64,000 bases of DNA from Mucilaginibacter sp. KACC 22773. Lineage in GTDB: Bacteria; Bacteroidota; Bacteroidia; Sphingobacteriales; Sphingobacteriaceae. Under the pieces are notes generated by a model. That model ran no database searches. It worked only from the letters and a program-made list of their open reading frames with translations, and was not told the DNA's origin. The stretch is from NCBI RefSeq assembly GCF_028736215.1, contig NZ_CP117883.1, positions 4,030,001 to 4,094,000 on the forward strand, in the 5' to 3' direction. Shown piece by piece: positions 28,617 through 38,075 of this stretch; the stretch's first letter is position 1; each line of letters opens with the position of its first letter. Position numbers and translations under genes: made by a program.

Positions 28617-31091
28617 TTATTGGACTTTAATAACAACTTCAGCTCCTTTAAGGGTTTCGGAAGACGCTTTTAACCGGATCTCCCCGGCCTGCTTATTTGA
28701 TTGTACCAGCACCAAACAATATCCGTTGAACGCCATCCGCTGGCTGGCTTTATCGGGTTCATGACTGCTTGGGTTACCATTGCCTGTACCGATGATTCTT
28801 CCGGGGCCCTCAATTGAAAACCTTACCAGGTTGGCCGCTGTAGGGACTACCCTTCCTTTGACATCTTTAAGTGCCACCCGGATAACAGCCACATCTGTAC
28901 CATCTGCTTTAAGTATGGCGCAATCGCTCTTCAAGGTTAATTGGGCGGGATCAGTTGTTGTTTCAACAATGTCTCGTGTTACCAACTTTCTGCCTTTATA
29001 TCCCCTGGCTTCCAATTTACCGGGTTTATATATAAGGGTCCATATCAGTTTGGTATAAGGAGTTGTTTTTTGCCTGCCTATGGTTTTGCCGTTCAGCAAT
29101 AACTCCACTTCGTCGCAATTGGTGTAACAATGCACCTTTATGCTGTCACCCTCTTTGCCGGGCCAGCTCCAATGGGGGAAAATATGAACCACCGGCTCGT
29201 TTGTCCAGGCTGCTTTGTAAGCGTAGTATCCGTCTTTAGGGAAGCCGCATATATCCATAAACCCGAAATGAGAGGTAACGCATGGCCATTGGTATGGCGT
29301 AGGCTCACCACGGTAGTCAAAACCGGTCCACACAAACAAGCCGCCGAGATAGGGATATTTAACAACGTCCGCCCAGTCTTCACCAGGCAGCGGCCCCCAG
29401 TTGGGCTGCCATAACCCAAGGTTGGATACAAAACCTTTTCCCCAATCGTTCTGATACTCTCCACGGGTTGAAATGAAACTTGTGGACTCTGTACAAAACT
29501 CAACCCGGTTGGGATATTTTTCATGGTCTTTCACATACGCCAATCCCTTATCACCATAGTTATATCCCACAACATCCAGCACATCGCTATAACCACCTTC
29601 GTTCCGTCCATGATTCATAGCAGCGGTGACAGGTCGGGTCGGGTCAATTTTATGCGTGACATCCACCAGTGTTTTTAGTATCCTGGCCCCGGTTACTGTA
29701 CCTTGAATCCATTCTTCATTTTCCATACTCCACATAAATATCGACGGGTGGTTGCGATCCCGGTACAACATGGATTTCAAATCCGCTACCCCTTCTTCAG
29801 AGCTGGACAACATACGATTCTCATCCAATACAAGTAACCCCATCCTGTCGCACATATCAAGCAGCTCAGGCGTGGGCGGATGATGGGAACAACGATAAGC
29901 ATTGCTGCCCATTTCTTTGAGCAACTTTAATTTGTATTCGTTTATTTTATCAGGAAGGGCCACGCCAATCCCGGCAAAATCCTGGTGGTTGCAAGTGCCC
30001 TTCACCGGGTAAAGCTTCCCGTTTAAAAATACACCATTCCGGTTTATTTCGATAGTCCTAACCCCAAAAGTTGTTTCGTAATTGTCGATGACAATCCCGT
30101 TTTCAGAAACTTCTGTGAGTACTTTGTAAAGAATTGGTGTTTCGAGCGCCCAAAGCAAGGGTTTTTGAATAACTGCTTTTTGTGAAAGTTCGGATGTGCT
30201 AAACGGCTCAATTACCTGAGATGAAGTTTTGGTGTCAAGCACCGCTCCTTTATTATCTACAATTTTAGACACGAGCGTGATGTTTTTAACTACACCGTAT
30301 TCGTTTTTAATATTGGTTTTTACGTTTACAGCGGCTTCACCCGGTGAAACTAAAGATGTAGTAACGTAGGTGCCAAACCGGTCAACATGGAGCTTGTCGG
30401 TTTTATTGAGCCAAACATGCCGGTAAATTCCGCACCCTTCGTACCACCAGCCTTCGTATTCGGTAGCATCAACCTTTACAAGAATAACATTTTTGCCTTC
30501 GTTGCCGTAGCGCAAAACATCTGTCAAATCATAGGTTGAAGGTGTATAGCCACTTTGGTGTGTGCCTAAAAGCTGACCATTGACCCAAACGGTACTGTTC
30601 CTGAAAATTCCATCAAATTCAATGGATATTTTTTTTCCTTTATCGGTTTCCGGTATTTCAAATTCCTTCCTATAAAAACCTATCCCACCGGGCAAATATC
30701 CGCTGACAGCAGGCGAACTCCCGATTGATTTATCGTTAACAAAAGTTCCCTCCACACACCAATCGTGCGGAAGGTTTACTTCCTTCCAGTCTTCGGGTTT
30801 AAATGTTGCTGCTTTATCAACATCGGTATAAGCAACAATGGCTTCTTTATTTGTTTCAACTTTGACATTGATATCTGTTAAGCCACCATATCCAGCAGCT
30901 TTAACTGCCCGTTTGATAGCGATATCGCCTTTGTGAAACTGCCAGCTGAAGTCAAAATTATCTTTTGTCCTTTTCGATGGCGTGTTCTGGGCCGTTGCAT
31001 TTAACGCTAATAAAGCTGCAAACAAGAGTGCAATCCCCCGCAGTAGCATATTAAATAACTGATTATTAGTATGACTATGTGTATTCATCAT
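28617..31091 (-). CDS. Glycoside hydrolase family 2 (beta-galactosidase-like), second copy
   Basis: An 824-residue exported GH2 enzyme with signal peptide (ending LALNATAQ). Jelly roll (about 95-250; WKEVNLPHDWCVEG, WWYEGCGIYRHVWL), Ig-like domain, TIM barrel with WSMENEEW (acid/base Glu459; the usual Gly of GNE is replaced by Glu) and VEFCTESTSF (nucleophile Glu535), then DUF4982-like and C5-type domains. Compared with its neighbour it has an insertion of about 35 residues after the signal peptide (KRAVKAAGYGGLTDINVKVE). It is diverged enough from the other GH2 to suggest a different linkage or position on the side chain. It lies 40 bp after the GH29 gene. Confidence 0.9.
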   Translation of the reverse strand: MMNTHSHTNNQLFNMLLRGIALLFAALLALNATAQNTPSKRTKDNFDFSWQFHKGDIAIKRAVKAAGYGGLTDINVKVETNKEAIVAYTDVDKAATFKPEDWKEVNLPHDWCVEGTFVNDKSIGSSPAVSGYLPGGIGFYRKEFEIPETDKGKKISIEFDGIFRNSTVWVNGQLLGTHQSGYTPSTYDLTDVLRYGNEGKNVILVKVDATEYEGWWYEGCGIYRHVWLNKTDKLHVDRFGTYVTTSLVSPGEAAVNVKTNIKNEYGVVKNITLVSKIVDNKGAVLDTKTSSQVIEPFSTSELSQKAVIQKPLLWALETPILYKVLTEVSENGIVIDNYETTFGVRTIEINRNGVFLNGKLYPVKGTCNHQDFAGIGVALPDKINEYKLKLLKEMGSNAYRCSHHPPTPELLDMCDRMGLLVLDENRMLSSSEEGVADLKSMLYRDRNHPSIFMWSMENEEWIQGTVTGARILKTLVDVTHKIDPTRPVTAAMNHGRNEGGYSDVLDVVGYNYGDKGLAYVKDHEKYPNRVEFCTESTSFISTRGEYQNDWGKGFVSNLGLWQPNWGPLPGEDWADVVKYPYLGGLFVWTGFDYRGEPTPYQWPCVTSHFGFMDICGFPKDGYYAYKAAWTNEPVVHIFPHWSWPGKEGDSIKVHCYTNCDEVELLLNGKTIGRQKTTPYTKLIWTLIYKPGKLEARGYKGRKLVTRDIVETTTDPAQLTLKSDCAILKADGTDVAVIRVALKDVKGRVVPTAANLVRFSIEGPGRIIGTGNGNPSSHEPDKASQRMAFNGYCLVLVQSNKQAGEIRLKASSETLKGAEVVIKVQ

Positions 31092-31131
31092 TTAAATAGA
31101 TAACCGGCTCCTTAAAGACCGGACGATAACA

Positions 31132-33219
31132 TTAGGGTTGGCTTGTAATTACATCCACTTCGGCATATCCTGTATTATCGTTGCCTTCCGTATTCTTCAA
31201 AGCCCTCAATTTAATATAGCGTGCTTTTACGGCCGCAAAGCTTTTAATTTGTATCAGCGGGTTGTTTTTAATATTGGGGAACTCCCCTTCATCAACCAGT
31301 TTCCATTCTTTGTTGTCGACAGACACATAAAATTGATAGGTGGTGATAATGCCGGGGCCCCACAAACCCGGATCGGGCAAATACCTGAAACCAGACAGGG
31401 TTTCTTCTTTTCCCAGGTCGATCACCAAATCAACCGGCATTTTTTTCTCTTTATCCTGGTGCCATACGGTAGAAGGATCTCCATCTAAAATCTCGTTAGC
31501 CTTTTCGTCGCTTACTCCTAAAATTTTCCAATCCGTGCGGGGTTGGTCAAATTTCTCCTCAACTTCAGGGCTGCTTTTGCCCGTGGCAGGGTCGCCGGCA
31601 ATTGCCTTTACATCCAATTTCCCATCTGTTTGAAACGCCCCGGTATATTTTTTTGAAGCTGTGGTAGGTGCACTTCCATCCAATGTGTAGTAAACTACCG
31701 ATTCCTTATCTGCCGGGGTTATAATGATTTTACCGGATTGGTCCCTGATTATAGAAGGAGTAGTTAAAATCTGCGGCGCATCATAAACACCGATATTGGA
31801 AATAACAATACAACTTTTTGAATCCGTAATATTTAACCGAATCTTTGTTGCCTTCACACTCGGGAAAGTAAGGATACGTTTGTACCCAATGGTTGTTGCG
31901 TTGGCTACTTCTTTCCAGTTACCATCAACAAAGGCTTCAACTTTGAATGCTTTCACCCTTTGCCCCAGCTGGATGTACTCCTGCACCAGGAAACGATTGA
32001 ATGTAGTTGGCTTGCCCAAATCGATAGTCAACGAAGCAGTTTTTACATCATCGTCTGTTGCCCAATAAGTGTCTTTATTATTATCGACAGCTTTACCGGC
32101 GCCAAATTCCTTATTGTTGCCCCGAATATTGGAAGCGGTTGTTTTCTTTATTTTAGTAAGGTCAACCGCAAAGGCTTCCTTAACCGCTTTACCAAATTCC
32201 TGGGCTGCTTTTTCATCTCGTTCATTGATCAAGCCATTGGGCATGATAGGGAAGTTAAGCAGGAAAGTGGCATTACGACCAATGGAGTGATAATAAGTCT
32301 CCATCAGCTGGGGCAACGTTTTTACCTTAGTGTCTTCACCGGGATGATAAAACCACTCTGGCCGGATAGATGTATTTACTTCGGCGGGAACCCATGCATT
32401 ACCGTTTTCTAAACCATGATGCAACATATTCCAGGTTACTTCGCCAGTAGCATTAAGCAGGCTCCAATTGGTTTCGCCTACATAACCTGCTTCCGTTCCT
32501 ACCCAACGAAGATCGCCCCTCTCGCCGCCATCATTCCAGATTACACAATTTGGCTGCAGTTTATGGATAAGGGCATAAGTATTCTTCCAGTCATAATAGG
32601 TTGTCCGGTCGATGGTACGGGTTTCGTTAGCACCGCCGTAATACCCCGACCCGCCATTAGCACCATCAAACCATACTTCGAAAATAGGCCCGTAATTAGT
32701 TAGCAGCTCAGTAAGCTGGTTTCTGAAATAGGTAATGTATTCGGGCTTGCCATAATCAGGGCTGTTTCTGTCCCAGGGCGATAAATAAATCCCCAGTTTC
32801 AAACCATATTCTTTACAGGCCGCGGCCATTTCTTTCACTACATCGCCTTTGCCATTTTTCCATGGCGAATTTTTAACAGAATACGCCGTATATTTTGATG
32901 GCCAAAGGCAAAAGCCGCAGTGATGTTTTGCGGTAATGATGATTCCTTTCATACCTGCTTCTTTGCAGGTGCGTGCCCATTGACGGCAATCCAGATCTTT
33001 TGGATTAAACAAATTCACATCTTCGTTACCAAATCCCCAGGATTGATCGGTATAGGTGTTCAATGAAAAATGCACAAATGCATAAGATTCCATTTGTTGC
33101 ACACGCAGTTGATTACTGGTTGGCACCGGGCCAAATGGTTTAGGCGCACTGATTTGAGCGCTGCAAAACACTGCCGGCCATAAAGAAAAAACAATTCCCA
33201 GGAAAAAATTTCTATTCAT
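31132..33219 (-). CDS. GH29 alpha-L-fucosidase with C-terminal carbohydrate-binding-like domains
   Basis: A 695-residue exported enzyme that removes terminal alpha-L-fucose. Signal peptide ends at VFCSAQ. Catalytic TIM barrel (about 25-345): IIITAKHHCGFCLWPSKYT, LGIYLSPWDRN, and nucleophile Asp185 in FEVWFDGANGG. Then a discoidin (F5/8 type C)-like domain (about 355-475; FGAGKAVDNNKDTYWAT), a short chitobiase-C-like domain (about 490-555; VVYYTLDGSAPTTASKKYTG) and a second discoidin-like domain (about 560-690; LDGDPSTVWHQD). In the second PUL it is placed between the beta-helix protein (13 bp) and the GH2 pair. The nucleophile is clear; the acid/base residue is not conserved enough to place by eye. 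Confidence 0.93.
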   Translation of the reverse strand: MNRNFFLGIVFSLWPAVFCSAQISAPKPFGPVPTSNQLRVQQMESYAFVHFSLNTYTDQSWGFGNEDVNLFNPKDLDCRQWARTCKEAGMKGIIITAKHHCGFCLWPSKYTAYSVKNSPWKNGKGDVVKEMAAACKEYGLKLGIYLSPWDRNSPDYGKPEYITYFRNQLTELLTNYGPIFEVWFDGANGGSGYYGGANETRTIDRTTYYDWKNTYALIHKLQPNCVIWNDGGERGDLRWVGTEAGYVGETNWSLLNATGEVTWNMLHHGLENGNAWVPAEVNTSIRPEWFYHPGEDTKVKTLPQLMETYYHSIGRNATFLLNFPIMPNGLINERDEKAAQEFGKAVKEAFAVDLTKIKKTTASNIRGNNKEFGAGKAVDNNKDTYWATDDDVKTASLTIDLGKPTTFNRFLVQEYIQLGQRVKAFKVEAFVDGNWKEVANATTIGYKRILTFPSVKATKIRLNITDSKSCIVISNIGVYDAPQILTTPSIIRDQSGKIIITPADKESVVYYTLDGSAPTTASKKYTGAFQTDGKLDVKAIAGDPATGKSSPEVEEKFDQPRTDWKILGVSDEKANEILDGDPSTVWHQDKEKKMPVDLVIDLGKEETLSGFRYLPDPGLWGPGIITTYQFYVSVDNKEWKLVDEGEFPNIKNNPLIQIKSFAAVKARYIKLRALKNTEGNDNTGYAEVDVITSQP

Positions 33220-33232
33220 AAATTCATATTTA

Positions 33233-35599
33233 TTACATCTTTAATTCAATCTTTTGCTTCAACTGGTGTTGGTTGCGAAAGACCACTATTTCGGTATTTT
33301 TCCCGGTCACCGCGCCCCGGGCTTCAAGCAGATCTTTAAGGTTGTTAACCTGCCTGAGATTAAAAGTAATTACTACATCATTGGCCTGAAGGAATCCCGA
33401 TGCAGCCGATCCGTGGGCAACAGAGAGTACCAACACCCCTCTGATCTGATCCATGCCAGTTGCAGATTGCTCGCCGGCCGTGCTCAGGTTTTTAATCCTG
33501 GCACCCATAAAATCTATTGCATCATCTTTGCTTAAATTATTAGTGACTACGATTGCCGGGAAGGCCGGTTTCCTGGCAATAGCTTTCAGCCGCGCGGAAA
33601 CAACACCAAAATTATCCATCGCGAAATTTTTGAAGCCGATGGACAACGCAGCACCTTCCTTCACGCGAAAATCTCCTTCCCGAGGATTTTCAAAGGTTAG
33701 AGGCCCGTGCACCGAATGACTATCCGTTCCGCGCAAGCGCGCTTCAGCCAATGAAACAGAATCAGGAAAAGCGTTGTAATCAACCTCTTTTCCCCAGGCA
33801 GAAATACCGATAGGCAAGTATCCAGTTCCAACGATATTATGACGAAACAGGTCGCCACTATTTTTAAACCATACATGGGGATGAAAAGTATTATTGACCA
33901 TGATATTGTTTTCAACAACACGGCTTACGCCTTCCCGCAGCTTGATTCCCCCGTTTAAGCACAGATTATTGTAAATAAGATAGTTGCTGGATCCATCGTC
34001 CAGGTCAATATCCCAACCATGGTCGCAGCGGAACCGGTTGTTACGAAGAATAATCGGCTTTACCACATCAAGGAGTGCTATGCCGGGATTTTCGGCAACA
34101 ATTGAATCAAGTTTTTTCTTATCGGCCTGCCAGTAACGATCGCGTCCCCAGGAATTAAATGATCCATGGTCTCCGGTTTCTTTTACGGTATTAAACACAT
34201 CGTTATATTCAATGATATGCCCTCCCCACGTTCCTTCGCTTACGTTGATGCCTGCGCGGGGTACATCGTAAATGGTATTGTGGCTTACAACAATGTCCTG
34301 ACACATGGAGAGCTCCACCCCCGCTGATTGTTTTTCTACATAACCGAGGTTAAACATCAGGTTATCATAAACTTTACAGTCTTTTGGGTAATTGTTTGTT
34401 TTTGGCCCTGGCGTACGGTCTATTTCTGTCGGTGGTATGTACTCGTTATATTCAAAGCTGGGCGAACGCACCGCACCCGGGTCGCCGACAAAACAAATGC
34501 CGCTTGCACCGATTTCGGAAATCCGGCACCCTGACACTTCACAGTCCCGGTTGAATTTGCTAAAAAAAACGGCGTTGTTGCCCAAATTATGCAGCACACA
34601 ATTTTCCAGACGGCAATGTACTGCTCCTTCGTATAACACGGCCCCACCCCGGTAAATTGTCCAGTCGCTGCGCAGCAACGGCTCCTTGTTCTGCATAAAG
34701 GTGCGTACCGTTCCTGTTAATGTAAGCCCGGAGATAGCAATGTTTTTAACCGGCTTTTCTTCCGTCCCTTTAAATTCAAATAAATGGGCAATCTGAGGCG
34801 TTTCAAACTTTGCAGTTTTTAAATCAAGGCCTTTAGGTGGGAAATAATATAAGATTTTCGTTTTCTTGTTATAAAACCATTCGTTGACGGTATCAAGCTC
34901 TTCAAAAACATTCTCTACATAACGGTATTTTTCATGCATACCCGAACGCCGGTTATTTTGCCAGCCCCCTTCCAATATAGGGTTACCACTGCTGTCCTTC
35001 CCGGTTATGACATAATGAAAATCGCCCCACCTGGCACTGTGCAATGCGTGCACATACCCACCCGCGGGCGACTTCCACCTTGCAGCCCGTTCTTTGCTGA
35101 TAGCATCGGCTGCTACGCCACCAAGAAACTGTGCCGAAGGATCATAGTTTGGATAACGGGCCATATGCTGCAATTTTCCGTTCACAAACAGTTCATCAAA
35201 AACAAAGTCATGACCGACCTTAGCCTGCCAGATACCATTTTTGTATGCTGTCCAATTCAGGCCGTCTAATTTAGCGCCGCCGCTTATGATCACCTCCTGG
35301 CGATCAACGCTCGTCAAAGTCAGGGGCTCATTATCCTTCCTGGAATCGGCAGGACTGAATACCACAGGTTTACTCAAATGATATGTGCCCCCATAAAGCC
35401 TGATGAAAATAGCTCCCGGAATTTTCCGTGCCGTGATCATTGCACGGTTTATAGAAGCAAAAGGCTTACTTTGCGTACCCGGATTGCTATCATTACCCCT
35501 GAGGGAGACATACAAATTGGTTTGTGCGTTGCTGCCGGCCGGCCACAGAAACGCAGCGAATAAAACCACCGTTACTATTAAATATTTTACTTTTTGCAT
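33233..35599 (-). CDS. GH141-like right-handed parallel beta-helix protein with C-terminal PDZ domain
   Basis: A 788-residue exported protein. After a signal peptide (ending AGSNAQ) comes LYVSLRGNDSNPGTQSKPF, the usual N-cap of secreted parallel beta-helices, then helix coils (about 280-600) with NCVLHNLGNNAVFFSKFN, CRISEIGASGICF and NTIYDVPRAGINVSEGTWGG. This pattern resembles GH141, a family with alpha-L-fucosidase and xylanase members; catalytic residues cannot be assigned here. Residues about 705-788 look like a PDZ domain (VLVLSVAHGSAASGFLQAND, then DLLEARG). The PDZ tail is unusual for a glycan enzyme and may hold a partner in the periplasm. It lies 138 bp after the GH42 gene. Confidence 0.75.
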   Translation of the reverse strand: MQKVKYLIVTVVLFAAFLWPAGSNAQTNLYVSLRGNDSNPGTQSKPFASINRAMITARKIPGAIFIRLYGGTYHLSKPVVFSPADSRKDNEPLTLTSVDRQEVIISGGAKLDGLNWTAYKNGIWQAKVGHDFVFDELFVNGKLQHMARYPNYDPSAQFLGGVAADAISKERAARWKSPAGGYVHALHSARWGDFHYVITGKDSSGNPILEGGWQNNRRSGMHEKYRYVENVFEELDTVNEWFYNKKTKILYYFPPKGLDLKTAKFETPQIAHLFEFKGTEEKPVKNIAISGLTLTGTVRTFMQNKEPLLRSDWTIYRGGAVLYEGAVHCRLENCVLHNLGNNAVFFSKFNRDCEVSGCRISEIGASGICFVGDPGAVRSPSFEYNEYIPPTEIDRTPGPKTNNYPKDCKVYDNLMFNLGYVEKQSAGVELSMCQDIVVSHNTIYDVPRAGINVSEGTWGGHIIEYNDVFNTVKETGDHGSFNSWGRDRYWQADKKKLDSIVAENPGIALLDVVKPIILRNNRFRCDHGWDIDLDDGSSNYLIYNNLCLNGGIKLREGVSRVVENNIMVNNTFHPHVWFKNSGDLFRHNIVGTGYLPIGISAWGKEVDYNAFPDSVSLAEARLRGTDSHSVHGPLTFENPREGDFRVKEGAALSIGFKNFAMDNFGVVSARLKAIARKPAFPAIVVTNNLSKDDAIDFMGARIKNLSTAGEQSATGMDQIRGVLVLSVAHGSAASGFLQANDVVITFNLRQVNNLKDLLEARGAVTGKNTEIVVFRNQHQLKQKIELKM

Positions 35600-35737
35600 T
35601 TAACGCTGTTTAAGAATTACCCCGTATGCTGACATTGCCCAGTCGCGCCTTTTTAGCCGAATATTTTATAATACTCAATCGATTGCAGGATGTATTCAAT
35701 TATCTTTTTTGTTTATTCAGTATACCAGAAACTAAAG

Positions 35738-37780
35738 CTATTTTATCTCTATAAACTCAGGTTCGTACGGTGCAATGGTAAAATTGCCGGTATAACTTTT
35801 ATCGAACAGAATACTCTGCGATTTCCCATTCATTGGTATTTCTTTAGGTTCTCCGGTCACGTTCAGGTATAAAAAATGGTTCTTATCAATTTGCCTTGCC
35901 ATAACGCCCGTAGGAACCTGCGGGCCCTTTTTAATCCCCAGTTCATCTATCAGTTTATCAAGCAATGGGCCCAATACATCGCCGCCTGCAGGCAAGCCTA
36001 CATAAATTGCCCTGCCTTTGCCGTATTTGTTAGAAGTAATGATCGGGTAATCTTTATCTAAGCTGGTTATGCTTCCAAGAATTTCGGCACCTTTGGATTC
36101 CACAACGTCAAATCGTGTTGATTCTGTTCCAACAGTTTTCCCTATGTAATTTAGTTCAATTTTTTTGCCTCTCAACGATGTGCGCGATACTTCATTCATC
36201 GGCTCTGTTTCTTCATAACCGGCTACCCGTATTCCAAATACATCGCTTAAACGCCCCGGATGAGTAGATGCAAATACTCTCCCCGTTTCGTCAACCACGG
36301 CAGAATTACTTGTCATTACCACTGTCCCGCCATTTTTTACAAAATCCCTTATTTTATTGGCGGTGGTTTCATCCATTACTGTTACACCGGGCACAAAAAG
36401 TAATTTATACTTTAATAGGCTTTTACTGATCTCAACAACATTGGCATCCATATTACGATTATAAAACAGATTCCAGCAACTCTGTAACTGTTGGTCCTGC
36501 GCCTCGGGGAACGAGCTGCTGGCTATCTGACTTGGGAATGAAAATGCTAAGCCAACTTCCGGGCTGGCCTTGTAAGGAAAGTATTTTTCGATCTTTTTAA
36601 ACTCTGTTGCTATCTTTTTGTATTCGTCATATTTGCGGTTGGGAATTCCGTCCCAGTCAAGCATCCCTTCCAGGTATTGTTCTTCGCCCGACCACATACT
36701 TTGCCAGGTCCATCCGCAAACCACCTGATTGCCGTACATCAGCGTGGCATAGGCCGATTTCCTGATCGAATTAGGAACTGCGGTCATTGTAGTAAATTCA
36801 CTGCACCAGAAGGGGTTTGTACTTTCAAACTGAATACGGGAAATTCCGAACAAGGCATTCATCACCCCCCAATTGGTAGTTAAAGAATTCCCCGGATAAA
36901 AGCCCGCCCCTCCCCGTGACATCTTGCCTGAATAAGCAATCTGCGAATAGTCAAAATACTTCAACGCACTGTAATACCAGGCATTGGTATTAGTTAGCGC
37001 ATTGGGTGCATTGGCATTAACCTTGTCGAGTACCTTAAATAAGATCTGGTTAACTTCGTCAGATATAAAGCGCCTGAAATCCAATATTTTCTCCGGGGAG
37101 CCATTTTTTTCACCGGTTACAGGTAGCCCTACTTCATCAAAATCGTTAATCCTTCTTGACCAGCGTTGCGTAGCCCAGGCCTTGTTAAAATTGTCAATGG
37201 TAGCATACTTCTTCATTAACCACACCACGAACCTCTTTCTTACCGTTTCTGAGTATGAAATAGGGCCGTCGCCAGATTCGTTATCGACACCAAAAGCTAA
37301 TAGGGCCGGATGTTTAGCATAGTGTTTTGTAAGTGTATCCGCATAACGCACAGCGTATTTTTGATACATCGGATCACCTACATCTTCCATATACCGATGG
37401 TTAGGGTATTGCGCATTGCCCGCTGGGCTGGTAACATCAATTGAGGGATATTTATGGTGCAACCAAATAGGTGCCGGACGAATAGCGATGTCAAGGACCA
37501 CCTTAATCCCTGCTTTATTCATCATGTCCATCACAAAATCAAACCATTGAAAATCAAACTTACCTTCAGAGGGCTCATAACTGTCCCAGGCCAGGTGGCC
37601 CATCCTAACCACCTTGAATCCGGCAGCCTTCATCAATCCAATGTCCTTTTTTATTTTTTCCTGGTCTTTATCATCGTGTGGATGATAGTTGGTGCCCACA
37701 TATAATTCCTGAGCTTTAATCGACAAGGTAGCAAGCAACAGCGTTGAAATTATCAAAAGCTGTTTGATTTGTATCTTCAT
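35738..37780 (-). CDS. GH42-like beta-galactosidase (divergent)
   Basis: A 680-residue exported enzyme. Signal peptide ends at SIKAQ. GH42 TIM barrel: YVGTNYHPHDD at the start, VDNESGDG with acid/base Glu168 (the common form is DNEPG), WCSEFTTMT with nucleophile Glu328 (in place of the common EIQPGPVNWG context), and WTWQSMWSGEEQYLEGMLDWDG. The beta-galactosidase trimerisation-like domain follows (about 415-600; FVPGVTVMDETTANKIRDFVKNGG). It is clearly different from the other GH42 of this PUL at 41865. Its ATG directly adjoins the stop of a GH3 fossil. Confidence 0.82.
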   Translation of the reverse strand: MKIQIKQLLIISTLLLATLSIKAQELYVGTNYHPHDDKDQEKIKKDIGLMKAAGFKVVRMGHLAWDSYEPSEGKFDFQWFDFVMDMMNKAGIKVVLDIAIRPAPIWLHHKYPSIDVTSPAGNAQYPNHRYMEDVGDPMYQKYAVRYADTLTKHYAKHPALLAFGVDNESGDGPISYSETVRKRFVVWLMKKYATIDNFNKAWATQRWSRRINDFDEVGLPVTGEKNGSPEKILDFRRFISDEVNQILFKVLDKVNANAPNALTNTNAWYYSALKYFDYSQIAYSGKMSRGGAGFYPGNSLTTNWGVMNALFGISRIQFESTNPFWCSEFTTMTAVPNSIRKSAYATLMYGNQVVCGWTWQSMWSGEEQYLEGMLDWDGIPNRKYDEYKKIATEFKKIEKYFPYKASPEVGLAFSFPSQIASSSFPEAQDQQLQSCWNLFYNRNMDANVVEISKSLLKYKLLFVPGVTVMDETTANKIRDFVKNGGTVVMTSNSAVVDETGRVFASTHPGRLSDVFGIRVAGYEETEPMNEVSRTSLRGKKIELNYIGKTVGTESTRFDVVESKGAEILGSITSLDKDYPIITSNKYGKGRAIYVGLPAGGDVLGPLLDKLIDELGIKKGPQVPTGVMARQIDKNHFLYLNVTGEPKEIPMNGKSQSILFDKSYTGNFTIAPYEPEFIEIK

Positions 37781-37848
37781 TTATTTAACTGATATTTTTA
37801 CCGTTTTTGAAATATTACGTGATGAATTACCTAAAGCAGAATAAATTC
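37781..37848 (-). pseudogene. Frameshifted C-terminal remnant of a GH3 gene
   Basis: Reading the - strand, the last 22 codons before a TAA at 37783-37781 give SALGNSSRNISKTVKISVK, nearly identical to the end of the intact GH3 gene 295 bp upstream (LGNSSRNILKTVKISVK). The match continues further (EFIL against EFVL) only if one missing base is restored, so a 1-bp deletion has occurred. Similarity ends at about 37848. The rest of the gene is gone. The stop touches the GH42 start, suggesting that an ancestral GH3 gene stood directly before GH42 and was deleted, or that the tail was copied. Confidence 0.85.
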
Positions 37849-38075
37849 CTTTGTTATTTGTAGAGCAGGCCCTAGCAAATCCAGGCAGAAAGGCACATCG
37901 CAGTCAATAGTTGGTTCTCCACTTAATTTATTATAAGGAATTGATAATTGGTGAGTCAAATTTAGCTTAAAGAATGCCCTAATGTTTGATTTAAAGGGAC
38001 TTTCTTTTATACAAAACCGACATTTGTTTATTAATTGGAAATTGCTTCTGAGTATGACAGTATCCAGATTGATGT

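Noticed and set aside
28617..31091. GH2 with ENE instead of GNE considered inactive
   Set aside because: Both catalytic Glu are present and the neighbouring Gly varies within GH2, so loss of activity is not supported.
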